A DNA stretch of 64,000 bases from contig NZ_CP030041.1 in assembly GCF_003260975.1 (NCBI RefSeq), forward strand, positions 3,023,001-3,087,000, given 5' to 3'. The translations under genes and the position numbers were made by a program. The notes beneath the pieces were generated by a model. That model was not told where the DNA came from and searched no databases. It worked only from the letters and a program-made list of their open reading frames with translations. This document shows, one piece after another, positions 54,080 through 63,494 of this stretch (position 1 is the stretch's first letter; each line of letters opens with the position of its first letter). The stretch comes from Echinicola strongylocentroti (GTDB lineage Bacteria; Bacteroidota; Bacteroidia; Cytophagales; Cyclobacteriaceae).

Positions 54080-55039
54080 ATGCAACAAACCTTTAGAATA
54101 CCACAGCTCATTGATATCAAACAGGCCTATCAGCGGATCATGGCCTATATTCACCATACACCGATCATTACTTGTGAAGCCATAGATAATATATCGGGTA
54201 GTCAGCTTTATTTTAAATGCGAGAACTTCCAAAAGGTAGGTGCCTTCAAAGCCCGTGGAGCGACCAACGCTATCTTGAAATTGCCTCCTGAGCTGAAGCA
54301 AAACGGGGTGGCCACGCACAGCAGTGGTAACCATGCCGCTGCACTGGCACGTGCGGCCAAAGAGACGGGAACCAATGCCTACATCGTGATGCCTTCCTCT
54401 GCTCCTGCCATCAAAAAAGCAGCGGTAAAGCATTATGGTGGCAAGATCATCGAATGTGAACCTACGCTAAAAGCACGCGAAGCCACCCTGGAAAAAGTGG
54501 TGGAGGAAACAGGCGCTGCATTTATTCCTCCTTATGACTATATGGATGTCATCGAAGGCCAAGCCACTTGCGTCCTCGAGATGTGGGACGAGGGGATTCC
54601 TTTTGATGCCATCATCACGCCCGTGGGCGGCGGAGGGCTATTGGCTGGGACGGCTTTGACGACCCATTACCTATCCCCAAAGACTCCTGTGTACGGTGCA
54701 GAGCCCAAAGGAGCAGATGATGCCCATCGCAGCCTAAAGGCCAATCGCATCATGCCCATGGATAATCCAGATACCATAGCTGATGGACTGCTCACTTCCC
54801 TAGGACAGCGGAATTTTACCATTATATCAAAGCATGTGGAAGACATTTTCACCGTTTCGGATGAAGAGATCATTGCGGCGATGAGGCTGGTCTTTGAACG
54901 GATGAAGATCGTCATTGAGCCCAGCAGTGCGGTGCCCTTGGCAGTTGTATTGGCGAATAAGGCGCTTTTTGAAAATAAACGGGTAGGGCTGGTCTTTTCT
55001 GGAGGAAATGTGGATGTCAGCAAACTGCCTTTTAAATAA
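54080..55039 (+). CDS. PLP-dependent threonine/serine dehydratase or serine racemase
   Basis: A 319-residue fold type II PLP enzyme. PLP lysine Lys57 lies in FKCENFQKVGAFKARG, the substrate loop is THSSGNHAAALA, and the phosphate-binding glycine loop is PVGGGGLLAG. Lacking the C-terminal ACT-like regulatory domain of biosynthetic IlvA, it resembles catabolic threonine dehydratase or serine racemase, which also eliminates water from serine. The two cannot be separated from sequence alone. Confidence 0.92.
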   Translation: MQQTFRIPQLIDIKQAYQRIMAYIHHTPIITCEAIDNISGSQLYFKCENFQKVGAFKARGATNAILKLPPELKQNGVATHSSGNHAAALARAAKETGTNAYIVMPSSAPAIKKAAVKHYGGKIIECEPTLKAREATLEKVVEETGAAFIPPYDYMDVIEGQATCVLEMWDEGIPFDAIITPVGGGGLLAGTALTTHYLSPKTPVYGAEPKGADDAHRSLKANRIMPMDNPDTIADGLLTSLGQRNFTIISKHVEDIFTVSDEEIIAAMRLVFERMKIVIEPSSAVPLAVVLANKALFENKRVGLVFSGGNVDVSKLPFK

Positions 55040-55288
55040 AGGGGAGGTTGTTGGCGTTACCGCTCGGGAATGTACAGGTCCCGATGGATTCAGTGATCAA
55101 TTGAAAGATTGGAATATTATAATATTTCTACGGGAAACATCATCGGCTCCGTTGTTCCGACAGCTGAGCTGCGGAACCGCTGGTATTGAGTTTTTAAACT
55201 CAATACCAGCTATTCGGTGATTTTACGGGAAGCTTGGTACAGAGGATCACCAGACAGGGAGAACGCATTTAAAAAAGTATCCCATTTT

Positions 55289-56173
55289 GAATATATAGCT
55301 GCCGTTCCTATGGGCTAAAAATGAGTGGATCTCGCTTGTCCACTGCACGAGTTAACTCATTTTCTTAACACGCCCATCAACTGTCCTAAAATCGAATGCT
55401 CCAACGGTCGAATAATAGACTCACATCGAAGCGGCTGATTTTGTCCGCCGCGGCGGATCAGTCCGCAATAGATAGGCTAATGCATATTCCGGGCAATGTC
55501 GTTTAGTTATTGTGTATCTGGAAATATTGGTTTGATTATTTTTCTTGCTAAATTCCAAGATAGTTTTCATCTCTTTACCTTTGTTACTTTTTTGCTGCAG
55601 GTCAAAAAAGTAACCAAAAAACCCCGCCGCTGTGCATCTATTGGTCTAAAATTAAAACCTTCCCTCATGCAGGCAAACTCCTTCTTTTTAGCTGCCAACA
55701 TTCTTTTTGACCAGCATTTCGTCAAACAAGCCTGCCTTCTTGCCCCCGCTTTTTAATTTCTTAACGCCCAATACCTGCAAGGCGGATCCATTTTATACAT
55801 ATAAAAAAAGGCCATGGATTAAAACCATAATTCTCTCAAAGGACGATCCGTATTGGAAAAACCTCTTAACTAAACGACATTGATATTCCGGGTTAAACTC
55901 ATCTAAATCATTCTCCCCACTTGGGCAGACAGGTGCGATGCTTTATTCGTCCTTTAAACCAACTGATGTCCTTGCCCTTTCAGCATTTTCTGCGATAGGC
56001 TGCTGCTATCCTAATGTACAAACTTGGAGAAAGTGCCAGCGGCACGATGGATTTAGTAACCAGCGGATTCATCCGCTGGATGTTAAGGCCTCCTCCACCT
56101 CCAGAAGGAGTGCCAGCGGCACGGATGATAGCTGCCCTACACGAAATTAATGTTAAATGCGTTTGCCCTGGAT
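55289..56173. repeat. Large interspersed repeat, copy B (885 bp)
   Basis: Direct copy of 44805-45693 with the same module order. It carries an extra block with AAAAAAAGGCCATGGATTAA near 55802 that copy A lacks and lacks copy A's TAGGCCGCCAGGCTGGCC insertion. Confidence 0.9.
55495..55881. mobile_element. Type T MITE-like element, copy B
   Basis: A 387-bp element with perfect 15-bp ends AATGTCGTTTAGTTA (55495-55509) and TAACTAAACGACATT (55867-55881), the same interior hairpin and the same flanking type M half-ends as copy A. Confidence 0.85.
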
Positions 56174-56210
56174 CACCAGACCTTTACTATTGTCTTTAGC
56201 GCATCATGAT

Positions 56211-56290
56211 CGTGCCTTAGGTATGAAAGCTTGGTAACCACCTCGAACATCAACCTCTCATCATGTGCCGTAAGTACATCACATTGGAAG
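56211..56290. repeat. W-family repeat fragment, inverted
   Basis: TAGGTATGAAAGCTTGGTAA and GTGCCGTAAGTACATCACAT: reverse-strand version of parts of the W repeats at 4955 and 50260. Confidence 0.7.
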
Positions 56291-56522
56291 ACGTTCCGAG
56301 AGGAAAATTTGATCAATTAAATTTTTCAAAAGCTATTTGCCTAAGCAATTTCCCAATCAATTGGATAATACATTGTTTCGAACTAATTTTGGGCAGCCAA
56401 AAATACATTCGATTTTCCGGAAGTGGTCAGTGGAAGTGAGGTGAAAAGCGAATCATTTCCGATACCCATCGGAAAAGGCCTAAGCACAGACCAAAAAAGA
56501 CTGTAAAAACAAGATCATACTC

Positions 56523-57791
56523 ATGAAAAGAGACCAGGTAATATTTGACCTTATCCAAAAAGAAGAAGACCGTCAAAAGAGAGGCATCGAGTTGATTGCT
56601 TCTGAAAACTTCACCAGCAAGCAGGTGATGGAAGCTGCCGGTAGTGTCCTTACCAACAAATATGCAGAGGGACTTCCCAAGAAGCGTTATTATGGAGGTT
56701 GTGAAGTAGTGGATGACATCGAGCAGATAGCCATTGACCGTGCCAAGGAGCTTTTTGGAGCTACTTGGGCAAACGTGCAGCCTCACTCGGGTGCCCAAGC
56801 CAATGCAGCGGTATTTTTGGCCTGTCTGAATCCTGGTGATCCTATTCTTGGTTTTGACCTTTCCCATGGTGGGCACCTCACCCATGGCTCTCCGGTAAAC
56901 TTCTCCGGTAAGAACTATAAGCCGCACTTCTATGGAGTGGAGGAAGAAACCGGTATCATCGATATGGACAAAGTGGCCGAGAAGGCCCGTGAGGTAAATC
57001 CCAAACTGATCATCTGTGGTGCTTCTGCCTATAGCCGTGACTGGGACTATGCCCGGTTCAGGGAGATTGCCGATGAAGTAGGCGCATTGCTGCTGGCGGA
57101 TATCTCTCACCCAGCTGGACTGATAGCCCGTGGTCTATTGAATGATCCATTGGATCACTGCCACATCGTGACCACTACCACGCACAAGACACTCAGGGGT
57201 ACTCGTGGTGGACTCATCATGATGAGGGATGATTTTGAAAATCCATTTGGTGTCAAGAATCCTAAAGGAGAGCTGAGAAAAATGACCCAGCTATTGGATT
57301 CTGCAGTATTCCCAGGCATGCAGGGCGGTCCTTTGGAGCACATCATTGCCGCTAAGGCGGTGGCTTTCCAAGAGGCCCTTTCAGACGAATACATGGAGTA
57401 CATCCTACAAGTAAAGAAAAATGCTTCCGTGATGGCCGAGGCCTTCGTGGAAAAAGGTTATAAGCTGATTTCTGGTGGCACAGACAATCACCTGATGCTG
57501 ATCGACCTGCGCAACAAGGACCTTTCCGGTAAAATCGCCGAGGAGACCTTGGGCAAAGTGGACATCACCATCAATAAAAACATGGTGCCTTTCGATACCC
57601 GTTCGCCATTTGTGACGTCCGGGATGCGTGTGGGTACCGCCGCCATTACCTCCCGTGGCCTGAAAGAACAAGACATGACCAAGATCGTGGACTTGATCGA
57701 CAGGGCACTGATGAGCCATGAAGACGAGGCTGCCCTTGCTGAGATCAAGCAGGAAGTCAACGATTGGATGGTTCAATTTCCATTGTATTAA
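56523..57791 (+). CDS. glyA: Serine hydroxymethyltransferase
   Basis: A 422-residue PLP enzyme that converts serine and tetrahydrofolate to glycine and methylene-tetrahydrofolate, the main one-carbon source. Visible are [25 protein letters not shown], the HGGHLTHG block and the PLP lysine Lys222 in [13 protein letters not shown]. Length matches the bacterial family. tatC follows 16 bases later and rpiB after that on the same strand, so the three are likely cotranscribed. Confidence 0.98.
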   Translation: MKRDQVIFDLIQKEEDRQKRGIELIASENFTSKQVMEAAGSVLTNKYAEGLPKKRYYGGCEVVDDIEQIAIDRAKELFGATWANVQPHSGAQANAAVFLACLNPGDPILGFDLSHGGHLTHGSPVNFSGKNYKPHFYGVEEETGIIDMDKVAEKAREVNPKLIICGASAYSRDWDYARFREIADEVGALLLADISHPAGLIARGLLNDPLDHCHIVTTTTHKTLRGTRGGLIMMRDDFENPFGVKNPKGELRKMTQLLDSAVFPGMQGGPLEHIIAAKAVAFQEALSDEYMEYILQVKKNASVMAEAFVEKGYKLISGGTDNHLMLIDLRNKDLSGKIAEETLGKVDITINKNMVPFDTRSPFVTSGMRVGTAAITSRGLKEQDMTKIVDLIDRALMSHEDEAALAEIKQEVNDWMVQFPLY

Positions 57792-57807
57792 GTAAAGAAG
57801 AAACTAC

Positions 57808-58650
57808 GTGGCATTAGATCAATATCGGGAAGAAGAGGAAGAAGACGGCATGTCCTTTTTGGACCATCTGGAGCAACTGCGTTGGCATTTGGTCCGGTCA
57901 ATAGCTGCCGTGCTGATTTTCTCCGTACTGGCCTTCCTTTCTAAGAGTTTTGTTTTTGGACAGGTGATTTTGGGACCATCCAAGGTGGATTTTTTCACCT
58001 ACAGGATGCTCTGCAAAGTTTCCGATGCGCTGGGCATTCCGGCGCTGTGTATCCAAGAGCTCCCCTTTATCCTGCAAAGTAGGCAGATGACGGGGCAGTT
58101 TTCCATGCACATGACCTCCAGTTTGGTGGTGGGCTTGATCGTGGCTTTCCCTTATGTGTTTTGGGAAGTGTGGCGATTTATCAGCCCAGGGCTCTATTCC
58201 AAAGAAAGAAATGCTGCTCGGGGAGCAGTGTTCTTTGTGAGCTTGCTGTTCTTTATGGGGGCTGCTTTTGGATATTATATCCTGTCGCCACTGTCCATTA
58301 ATTTCCTGTCACATTATCGACTGGATCCTTCCATTGCCAATGAATTTGATATCACTTCGTATATCTCCACCTTGGTGATGTTGGTATTGGCTTCAGCGGT
58401 GATGTTCCAGCTTCCGGTGGTGATTTACTTCCTGTCCATGTCGGGACTGGTAAGTGCCGCCATGCTGAAATCCTACAGAAGACATGCCGTGGTCACCATT
58501 CTGGTACTATCGGCGGTGATCACTCCGCCAGATGTAATCAGTCAGCTGTTGATCGCCATGCCGATATTGGTGCTGTATGAAGCGGGAATTATGATCGCCA
58601 AGCGACTGGAGCGACGACGACGGGAAGAACGAGCAGCAGAAGACTATTAA
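57808..58650 (+). CDS. tatC: Sec-independent (Tat) translocase subunit TatC
   Basis: A 280-residue inner-membrane protein with six predicted helices that, with TatA, moves folded twin-arginine-signal proteins across the membrane. The start is GTG at 57808. The N-terminal SFLDHLEQLRWHLVRSI is the conserved TatC opening that binds the signal peptide, and FPYVFWEVWRFISPGLYSKER is the next signature. The periplasmic loop before the second helix is longer than in E. coli. A Tat substrate candidate is encoded at 18461. Confidence 0.97.
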   Translation: MALDQYREEEEEDGMSFLDHLEQLRWHLVRSIAAVLIFSVLAFLSKSFVFGQVILGPSKVDFFTYRMLCKVSDALGIPALCIQELPFILQSRQMTGQFSMHMTSSLVVGLIVAFPYVFWEVWRFISPGLYSKERNAARGAVFFVSLLFFMGAAFGYYILSPLSINFLSHYRLDPSIANEFDITSYISTLVMLVLASAVMFQLPVVIYFLSMSGLVSAAMLKSYRRHAVVTILVLSAVITPPDVISQLLIAMPILVLYEAGIMIAKRLERRRREERAAEDY

Positions 58651-58662
58651 TCCATATCAATC

Positions 58663-59100
58663 ATGTCAAAGAAAATAGCCATCGGCGGAGACCACGCCGG
58701 ATTCGATTATAAGCAGCAATTAGTAGCCTTTTTGGAAGCGGAGGGTTATGAAGTGAAGGACTTCGGGCCTTTTTCGGATGCTTCCGTGGATTACCCGGAT
58801 TATGTGCATCCATTGTGTGAGGCCATCGAAGCAGGTGAATTTAAGCTGGGTATCGTGGTTTGCGGTAGTGGTAATGGTGTCGCCATCACTGCCAACAAGC
58901 ACCAAGGCATCCGTGCCGCCATCTGCTGGAATAAGGACCTGGCCGCCCTCAGCCGCCAGCACAATGATGCCAACGTGATTTCTATTCCCGCGAGGTTCGT
59001 GCCGTATGAACTGGCCCAGGAAATGGTCGGCACCTTCCTCAGCACGGAATTTGAAGGCGGAAGGCATGCCAATCGAGTGAATAAGATCGCTTGTAGGTAA
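58663..59100 (+). CDS. rpiB: Ribose-5-phosphate isomerase B
   Basis: A 145-residue RpiB/LacAB-family isomerase interconverting ribose 5-phosphate and ribulose 5-phosphate. AIGGDHAGFDYK (Asp10, His11) starts the protein and the catalytic Cys67 lies in VVCGSGNGVAITANK. Length is normal. It starts 12 bases after tatC and is followed by an intrinsic terminator, so it ends the glyA-tatC-rpiB unit. Confidence 0.96.
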   Translation: MSKKIAIGGDHAGFDYKQQLVAFLEAEGYEVKDFGPFSDASVDYPDYVHPLCEAIEAGEFKLGIVVCGSGNGVAITANKHQGIRAAICWNKDLAALSRQHNDANVISIPARFVPYELAQEMVGTFLSTEFEGGRHANRVNKIACR

Positions 59101-59152
59101 AGGGACGATAACTTACGCTTACGAATGAGTAGAATTATAAAAACAATAAAGA

Positions 59153-59184
59153 AGCCTTGCAGCGGTTAGTTGCAAGGCTTTTTA
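59153..59184 (+). terminator. Intrinsic terminator after rpiB
   Basis: AGCCTTGCA (59153-59161) and TGCAAGGCT (59171-59179), a perfect 9-bp stem with a 9-base loop, followed by a T run. Confidence 0.9.
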
Positions 59185-59210
59185 GTTTTCGGTTCTATCT
59201 GGCAGCTAGG

Positions 59211-59398
59211 CCATAGCAGTCAGTTTAAGCTGTTATCGGTACACTAACTGCCCCAAATACACGAACTTAGCTGTTCGAGATTTGTAATCTCGAACCGGGA
59301 TAATGGGGATTTGAAATCCCTTTAGACCATTGGTGAATAACACAGACACCAATAAGTATATAGCCTTTCAACAACTTACATTAGTCTGACGGCTATGG
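59211..59398. mobile_element. Type V MITE-like element, copy 3 (intact)
   Basis: A 188-bp element from CCATAGCAGTCAG to CTGACGGCTATGG (one mismatch), with the double hairpin TTCGAGATTTgtAATCTCGAA and GGGGATTTgaAATCCC. Base changes in the first hairpin stem are compensated on both arms relative to the other copies (GGG/CCC to GAG/CTC). Confidence 0.8.
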
Positions 59399-59460
59399 GG
59401 GCAACTAGGCAGGGTAACCGTCCGCCGTGGCGGACGCTCACACCTCCAAACCAACTGATT

Positions 59461-60193
59461 TTCTTGCTAAATTCCAAGATGGTTTTCATCTCTTTACCTT
59501 TGTCACTTTTTTGCTTCAGGTCAAAAAAGTAACCAAAAAACCCCGCCGCTGTGCATCTATTGGCCTAAAATTAAAACCTTCCCTCATGCAAGCAAACTCC
59601 TCCTTTTCTAGCTGCCAACATTCTTTTTGGCTAATATTTCGTCAAACAAGCCTGCCTTTTTGCCCACCCGCTTTTTAATTTCTTAACGCCCAATACCTGC
59701 AAGGCGGATCCGATTAATAAGTTTCTTATGGATAAATTATCATCATTATTCCATGTAGTGGTATATTTTCTTAAGTAACCAAGTTGAGCGAGAACTATAA
59801 GCCCCCCTGAGCCAAAAAAGGTATGGCTTCCTTATTACGGCCCTTGGTATGCCTGTTTTCCAGCCGATGGTGGCGGCCGTTAAGAAAGGGAGTTGGCTTG
59901 CGTCGTGGAACAGCGAGACCCACTCGCTTTTAGGCCGTAGCCATCGGCTGGAAATTAAAATGGGTGACGGATCTCGGTCGCAGGGTAAATCCATGTTCCA
60001 TTTTAAAAGGCATACCACCGGCCTAGATTTTTTTCTTTCTTTTTTCATCAATAGCCTGCCCCGAAGGCTTTCGGGGGAAAAAAGGAAAAGGATAAGATCC
60101 ACCAAGATGATCAGGTTTCCCCAGCCAAAGTCAATCAAAAAAAGGGCTTTTAGGTATATGAAAAGAAGGAAATCCCCTTAACTAAACGGCATT
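59461..60193. mobile_element. Type T element, left-truncated chimera with extra module Y
   Basis: Right end TAACTAAACGGCATT (60179-60193) is intact; the left end is missing. The sequence switches from a type M interior (CCTCCAAACCAACTGATTTT) to the type T interior (CTTGCTAAATTCCAAG) at about 59461-59466. The region 59820-60170 is module Y (CCTTGGTATGCCTGTTTTCC...), shared with 62998-63340. Confidence 0.75.
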
Positions 60194-60196
60194 GAA

Positions 60197-60380
60197 CCCG
60201 GAATATGCATTAGCCTATCTACGCCACGGCGCACAGGTATTGCGACCTTAAACTGCTTAAAAATCAGCCGTTTCACTTTAGTTTTCGGCATAACCGTAGC
60301 GGTGCTACGCTAATGCCTCCAAACTAACTGATTTTCTTGCAATTTCAGCTCTCACTACGATTCCTAACGCATAATCCGGG
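60197..60380. mobile_element. Type M MITE-like element, full copy
   Basis: A 184-bp element, opposite orientation to 18246. Extended ends AACCCGGAATATGCATTAG and CTAACGCATAATCCGGGTT form a 19-bp inverted repeat with two mismatches. Flanks TTGAA and TTTAA differ at one base. Confidence 0.85.
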
Positions 60381-60435
60381 TTTAATCTCGAACAGCTAAG
60401 ATGGGGTAGGCTTTCCTACTGAGGAAAGTATAAAT

Positions 60436-60473
60436 AAAAAGAGCCTTGAAAATCAAACTTCAAGGCTCTTTTT
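60436..60473. terminator. Bidirectional intrinsic terminator
   Basis: AAAAAGAGCCTTGAA (60436-60450) and its perfect reverse complement (60459-60473) with an 8-base loop; A and T runs on the two sides serve both strands. It lies just after the minus-strand gene 60494-60928. Confidence 0.9.
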
Positions 60474-60493
60474 ATTTGATATTCATTTTACGT

Positions 60494-60928
60494 TTAACGG
60501 AACGTGTATTTCAGGCCGATGCCTGCACGTAGATAGGCTGTGTCTGCGTCAGGGATAAACAGTGGACTGGCCTCTAGCAGGAAGCCAAAATTTCTGGTGG
60601 AGGGAAATGGCTTTACCAATACGCCCAAAGGAACGCCAAAATAGCCAGAGCTTCCTTCACCAACGTTGATAAGTCCGGCATGGACACCGCTGTAAAAATT
60701 CACCTCTTCTTTTTGGATAAAATTGTACCCAAAAGTACCTTCAATATCCACCTCGTTGCCACCTTCCAGTCGGCCTTCGCCAAACATTTTCTTGTCCGGA
60801 TCACTACCGATGGATAGGTACGTACCGAAATTTTGCTGGTAAATACCGACACTTACTTGTGCCTTGGACTCTTCATGTTGCAGTAATAAAAATACTGTCA
60901 ATGCTGCGAATAAAAACTTTTTCATCAT
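60494..60928 (-). CDS. Hypothetical secreted protein, small outer-membrane barrel-like
   Basis: A 144-residue protein with signal peptide MMKKFLFAALTVFLLLQHEESKAQ. The mature chain has alternating beta-strand segments (SVGIYQQNFGTYLSIG; EVDIEGTFGYNFIQ; NFYSGVHAGLINVG; YLRAGIGLKYTFR) and ends in an aromatic residue pattern typical of outer-membrane proteins (YTFR). No family identified. It has its own terminator. Confidence 0.72.
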   Translation of the reverse strand: MMKKFLFAALTVFLLLQHEESKAQVSVGIYQQNFGTYLSIGSDPDKKMFGEGRLEGGNEVDIEGTFGYNFIQKEEVNFYSGVHAGLINVGEGSSGYFGVPLGVLVKPFPSTRNFGFLLEASPLFIPDADTAYLRAGIGLKYTFR

Positions 60929-61109
60929 AGTAATTTATAACTTGGTTTAAAATTGGAGCCAAAAGTACAAACACTTTGCCATTTTTTCGAGGATTACAAA
61001 TACTCTGCTATTGATGGTTCGGGATTGCAAATATCGAACAGCAGAAACAATAGAAAAATACCAAATAGGTGCTACCGAACAGCGGAACGGATAAAAGTTT
61101 GGCTTTTGC

Positions 61110-61742
61110 TCAAATGCAAGGCTGGTTGTTGATTTTTTCCTTGAGGAAAATCTTGACCATTTCCAGGCCATTGTCGAAGCTGTCGTTGTTAGGAATGATC
61201 AGGTCAGCATCGTGCTTGGACGGGTCGATGTATTTTTCATAAGTAGGCATGACGTGCTTTTCGTAGCGGTAGAGCACATCATCTAGGTCATAGCCCCGCT
61301 CTACTTTGTCCCGTACGATCCTCCGCTTCAGCTTGATATAATCCTTGGCATCGATAAACACCTTGAGGTCCAGTAGATTGGTCAGTTTGGGCGAATACAG
61401 CACGAAAATGCCTTCTACCACCACCACAGGAGCGGGCTTGAATTCCAGCATCTGCGGAGTCTTTGCGGGGTTGTTAAAGGTGTATTCCTGGCGAAAAACA
61501 TGCTCTCCATGCTGGATTTTCTGTATATCTTCTGCGTAGGCATCAAAATCAAACGAAAAAGGCGTATCGTAATTTTCTATCCCTTCTTCATCCAGCGGCT
61601 GCTGGTCGATTGGCTTGTAATAGTTGTCCTGAGAAATCAGGCAGACCTCACCAGGGTCGAAGCTTTGTAGCAGCCTGCTCAGGAAAAGGGTTTTGCCGGA
61701 AGCACTTCCCCCTGTGATGCCAACGATATAAGGTTTTCTCAT
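61110..61742 (-). CDS. udk: Uridine kinase
   Basis: A 210-residue P-loop kinase that phosphorylates uridine (and cytidine) in pyrimidine salvage. The Walker A GGSASGKT (11-18) is preceded by MRKPYIVGIT; ISQDNYYKPIDQQP and the NYDTPFSFDFD block are family-specific, and VVVEGIFVLYSP is the Walker B region. Length is standard. Single gene. Confidence 0.96.
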   Translation of the reverse strand: MRKPYIVGITGGSASGKTLFLSRLLQSFDPGEVCLISQDNYYKPIDQQPLDEEGIENYDTPFSFDFDAYAEDIQKIQHGEHVFRQEYTFNNPAKTPQMLEFKPAPVVVVEGIFVLYSPKLTNLLDLKVFIDAKDYIKLKRRIVRDKVERGYDLDDVLYRYEKHVMPTYEKYIDPSKHDADLIIPNNDSFDNGLEMVKIFLKEKINNQPCI

Positions 61743-61916
61743 GGTGTATACAATTTCGTGCGTAGGAGTTTTTCTAAATTTATATAACCAGGACTACAAA
61801 TTAATCCCACAAAAGGGAAATGGCACTGGTGGAGTGAAGCCTGCCTTCCGGTAGGCAGGCCATCTGTGCCCATTAAACGAGACTGCCGCGTCGTACCTCC
61901 TCGCAGTGACGGAGGC

Positions 61917-62495
61917 TTAGCGATAGCTGTTCAAGAAGTGAGTCAACTTGCGCACGGCCTTTCCGCGGTGGCTGATGGCGTTTTTCTGCTCCATGCTGAG
62001 CTCCGCAAAGGTTTCCTTATGATCCTCTGGACGGAATATAGGGTCATAGCCAAACCCTCCATCACCTATTCTTTCTTGGATGATCTCACCCTTTGCCGCT
62101 CCTCCAAAGCTGTACTCCTCGCCATCGAGGATCAGCGCAATTACCGTTCTAAATTGGGCTTTTCGATCCGTTTTACCTTGCATGTTGTTGAGCAGGAGCT
62201 CGACATTCCGTTCATCGCTGCGCGGCTCTCCGGCATACCTGCCAGAATAGACACCAGGTGCCCCGTCCAGTGCGGCCACTTCCAGTCCTGTGTCGTCGGC
62301 AAAACAGCTCACCCCGTAGTTATCGAAGACATGCCGGGCTTTTTGGAAGGCGTTGAAGTCCAAGGTGTCACCCGTTTCGGGCAATTCCTCCCGGCAGCCG
62401 ATTTCCTCGAGTGAGACAATGGTAAATTCCTCGCCCAAAGCGGCCTTTACCTCTTCGATCTTCTTAGGGTTGTTGGTAGCAAAACAAATCTTCAT
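61917..62495 (-). CDS. rdgB: Non-canonical purine NTP pyrophosphatase (RdgB/HAM1)
   Basis: A 192-residue house-cleaning enzyme that hydrolyses ITP, dITP and XTP to monophosphates. I start it at the ATG at 62495 (MKICFATNNPKKIEEVKAAL); the longer frame to 62600 runs into repeat DNA. SFADDTGLEVAALDGAPGVYSGRYAG and GFGYDPIFRPEDHKETFAEL contain the substrate and metal residues of the family. The last residues RKLTHFLNSYR are complete. Confidence 0.96.
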   Translation of the reverse strand: MKICFATNNPKKIEEVKAALGEEFTIVSLEEIGCREELPETGDTLDFNAFQKARHVFDNYGVSCFADDTGLEVAALDGAPGVYSGRYAGEPRSDERNVELLLNNMQGKTDRKAQFRTVIALILDGEEYSFGGAAKGEIIQERIGDGGFGYDPIFRPEDHKETFAELSMEQKNAISHRGKAVRKLTHFLNSYR

Positions 62496-63494
62496 GTTGC
62501 AAAAATAAGTAAATTTTTTCCGATGCGAAGAGAGGTACTGTTTAATCTTAAACCCGGAATATGCATAACCCGGGTCTAAGGTGTATTGGAGCCAGCGCAT
62601 GCCGTAGGCATAAATCGGGTTAAACCCGGAATTAATGCCGTTTAGTTAGTGCGTATTTGGAAATATTGGTTCTATTATTTTTCTGCTAAATTCCAAGGTG
62701 GTTTTCATCCCTTTACCTTTGTTACTTTTTTGCTTCAGGTCAAAAAAGTAACCAAAAAACCCCGCCGCTGTGCATCTATTGGCCTAAAATTAAAACCTTC
62801 CCTCATGCAGGCAAACTCCTCCTGTCTAAAGCCAAGCAGTCCTATCTAAAGCCAGGTACCTTCTTTAGCTGCCAACATTCTTTTTGACTAGTATTTCGTC
62901 AAACAAGCCTGCCTTTTTGCCCACCCGCTTTTTAATTTCTTAACGCCCAATACCTGCAAGGCGGATTCAGTTAATAAGTCCCAAAAAGGTGTTGTTTCCA
63001 TATGACGGCCCTTGGTATGCCTGTTTTCCAGCCGATGGTGGAGGCCGTTAAGGAAGGGAGTTGGCTCGCGTCGTGGAACAGCGAGACCCACTCACTTTTA
63101 GGTCGTAGCCATCGGGTGGAAATTAAAATGGGTGAGGGATCTCGGTCGCAGGGTAAATCCATGTCCCATTTTAAAGGGCATACCACCGGCCTAGATTTTT
63201 TTCTTTCTTCATCAATAGCCTGCCCCGAAGGCTTTCGGGGGAAAAAAGGAAAAGGATAAAATCCACCAAGATGATCAGGTTTCCCCAGCCAAAGTCAATC
63301 AAAAAAAGGACTTTTATGTATATGAAAAGGAGAAAATCCCCTTAACTAAACGGCATTGAACCCGGGTTAAACAATTCCTTTGTGCCTTAGGGACTTCGTG
63401 GCTGAATTTGTTGACTTGACTTGATTGGGATAGCGTCCTAACATTTTTTGTTAAAAAATGCTTTTCTTTTAAAAAATGGCTACATTTGCTGTCT
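62496..63494. other. Repeat-filled intergenic region
   Basis: A 999-base gap mostly occupied by degenerate type M ends (62549-62630) and a 724-bp type T element (62634-63357); the last 130 bases look unique. Confidence 0.75.
62634..63357. mobile_element. Type T MITE-like element, long copy with module Y
   Basis: A 724-bp element with ends AATGCCGTTTAGTTA (62634-62648) and TAACTAAACGGCATT (63343-63357), a perfect 15-bp inverted repeat. It has the conserved hairpin GTTACTTTTTTG/CAAAAAAGTAAC and an extra Y module (62998-63340) absent from the 390-bp copies. Confidence 0.85.

Larger units (their letters stand above)
55040..56522. other. Large repeat-filled intergenic region upstream of glyA
   Basis: A 1.48-kb gap: unique sequence to about 55288 (with a perfect-looking GGTATTGAG/CTCAATACC dyad at 55181-55208), then repeat B (55289-56173), an inverted W-family fragment (56211-56290), and about 230 bases of unique sequence that should contain the glyA promoter. 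Confidence 0.75.
59101..60493. other. Large repeat-filled intergenic region
   Basis: A 1.39-kb gap: rpiB terminator, type V copy 3 (59211-59398), a left-truncated type T element (59461-60193), a full type M element (60197-60380) and a bidirectional terminator (60436-60473). The six-frame readings here (for example VKKVTKKPRRCASIGLK) recur in other copies of the repeat and are not treated as genes. Confidence 0.75.

Noticed and set aside
54023..54433. N-terminal extension of the M23 peptidase frame to 54433
   Set aside because: It would overlap the start of the well-supported PLP dehydratase gene by more than 350 bases on the opposite strand; the ATG at 54022 gives a sensible protein.
59427..59678. 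Frame with TFVTFLLQVKKVTKKPRRCA, repeated at 55496 and 62649
   Set aside because: The frame spans the conserved hairpin of type T elements; near-identical DNA, differing ends and lack of start conservation point to a repeat, not a gene.
62971..63186. Frame MVCPLKWDMDLPCDRDPSPI, also at 59746-60138
   Set aside because: Antisense of repeat module Y, with different termini in the two copies.
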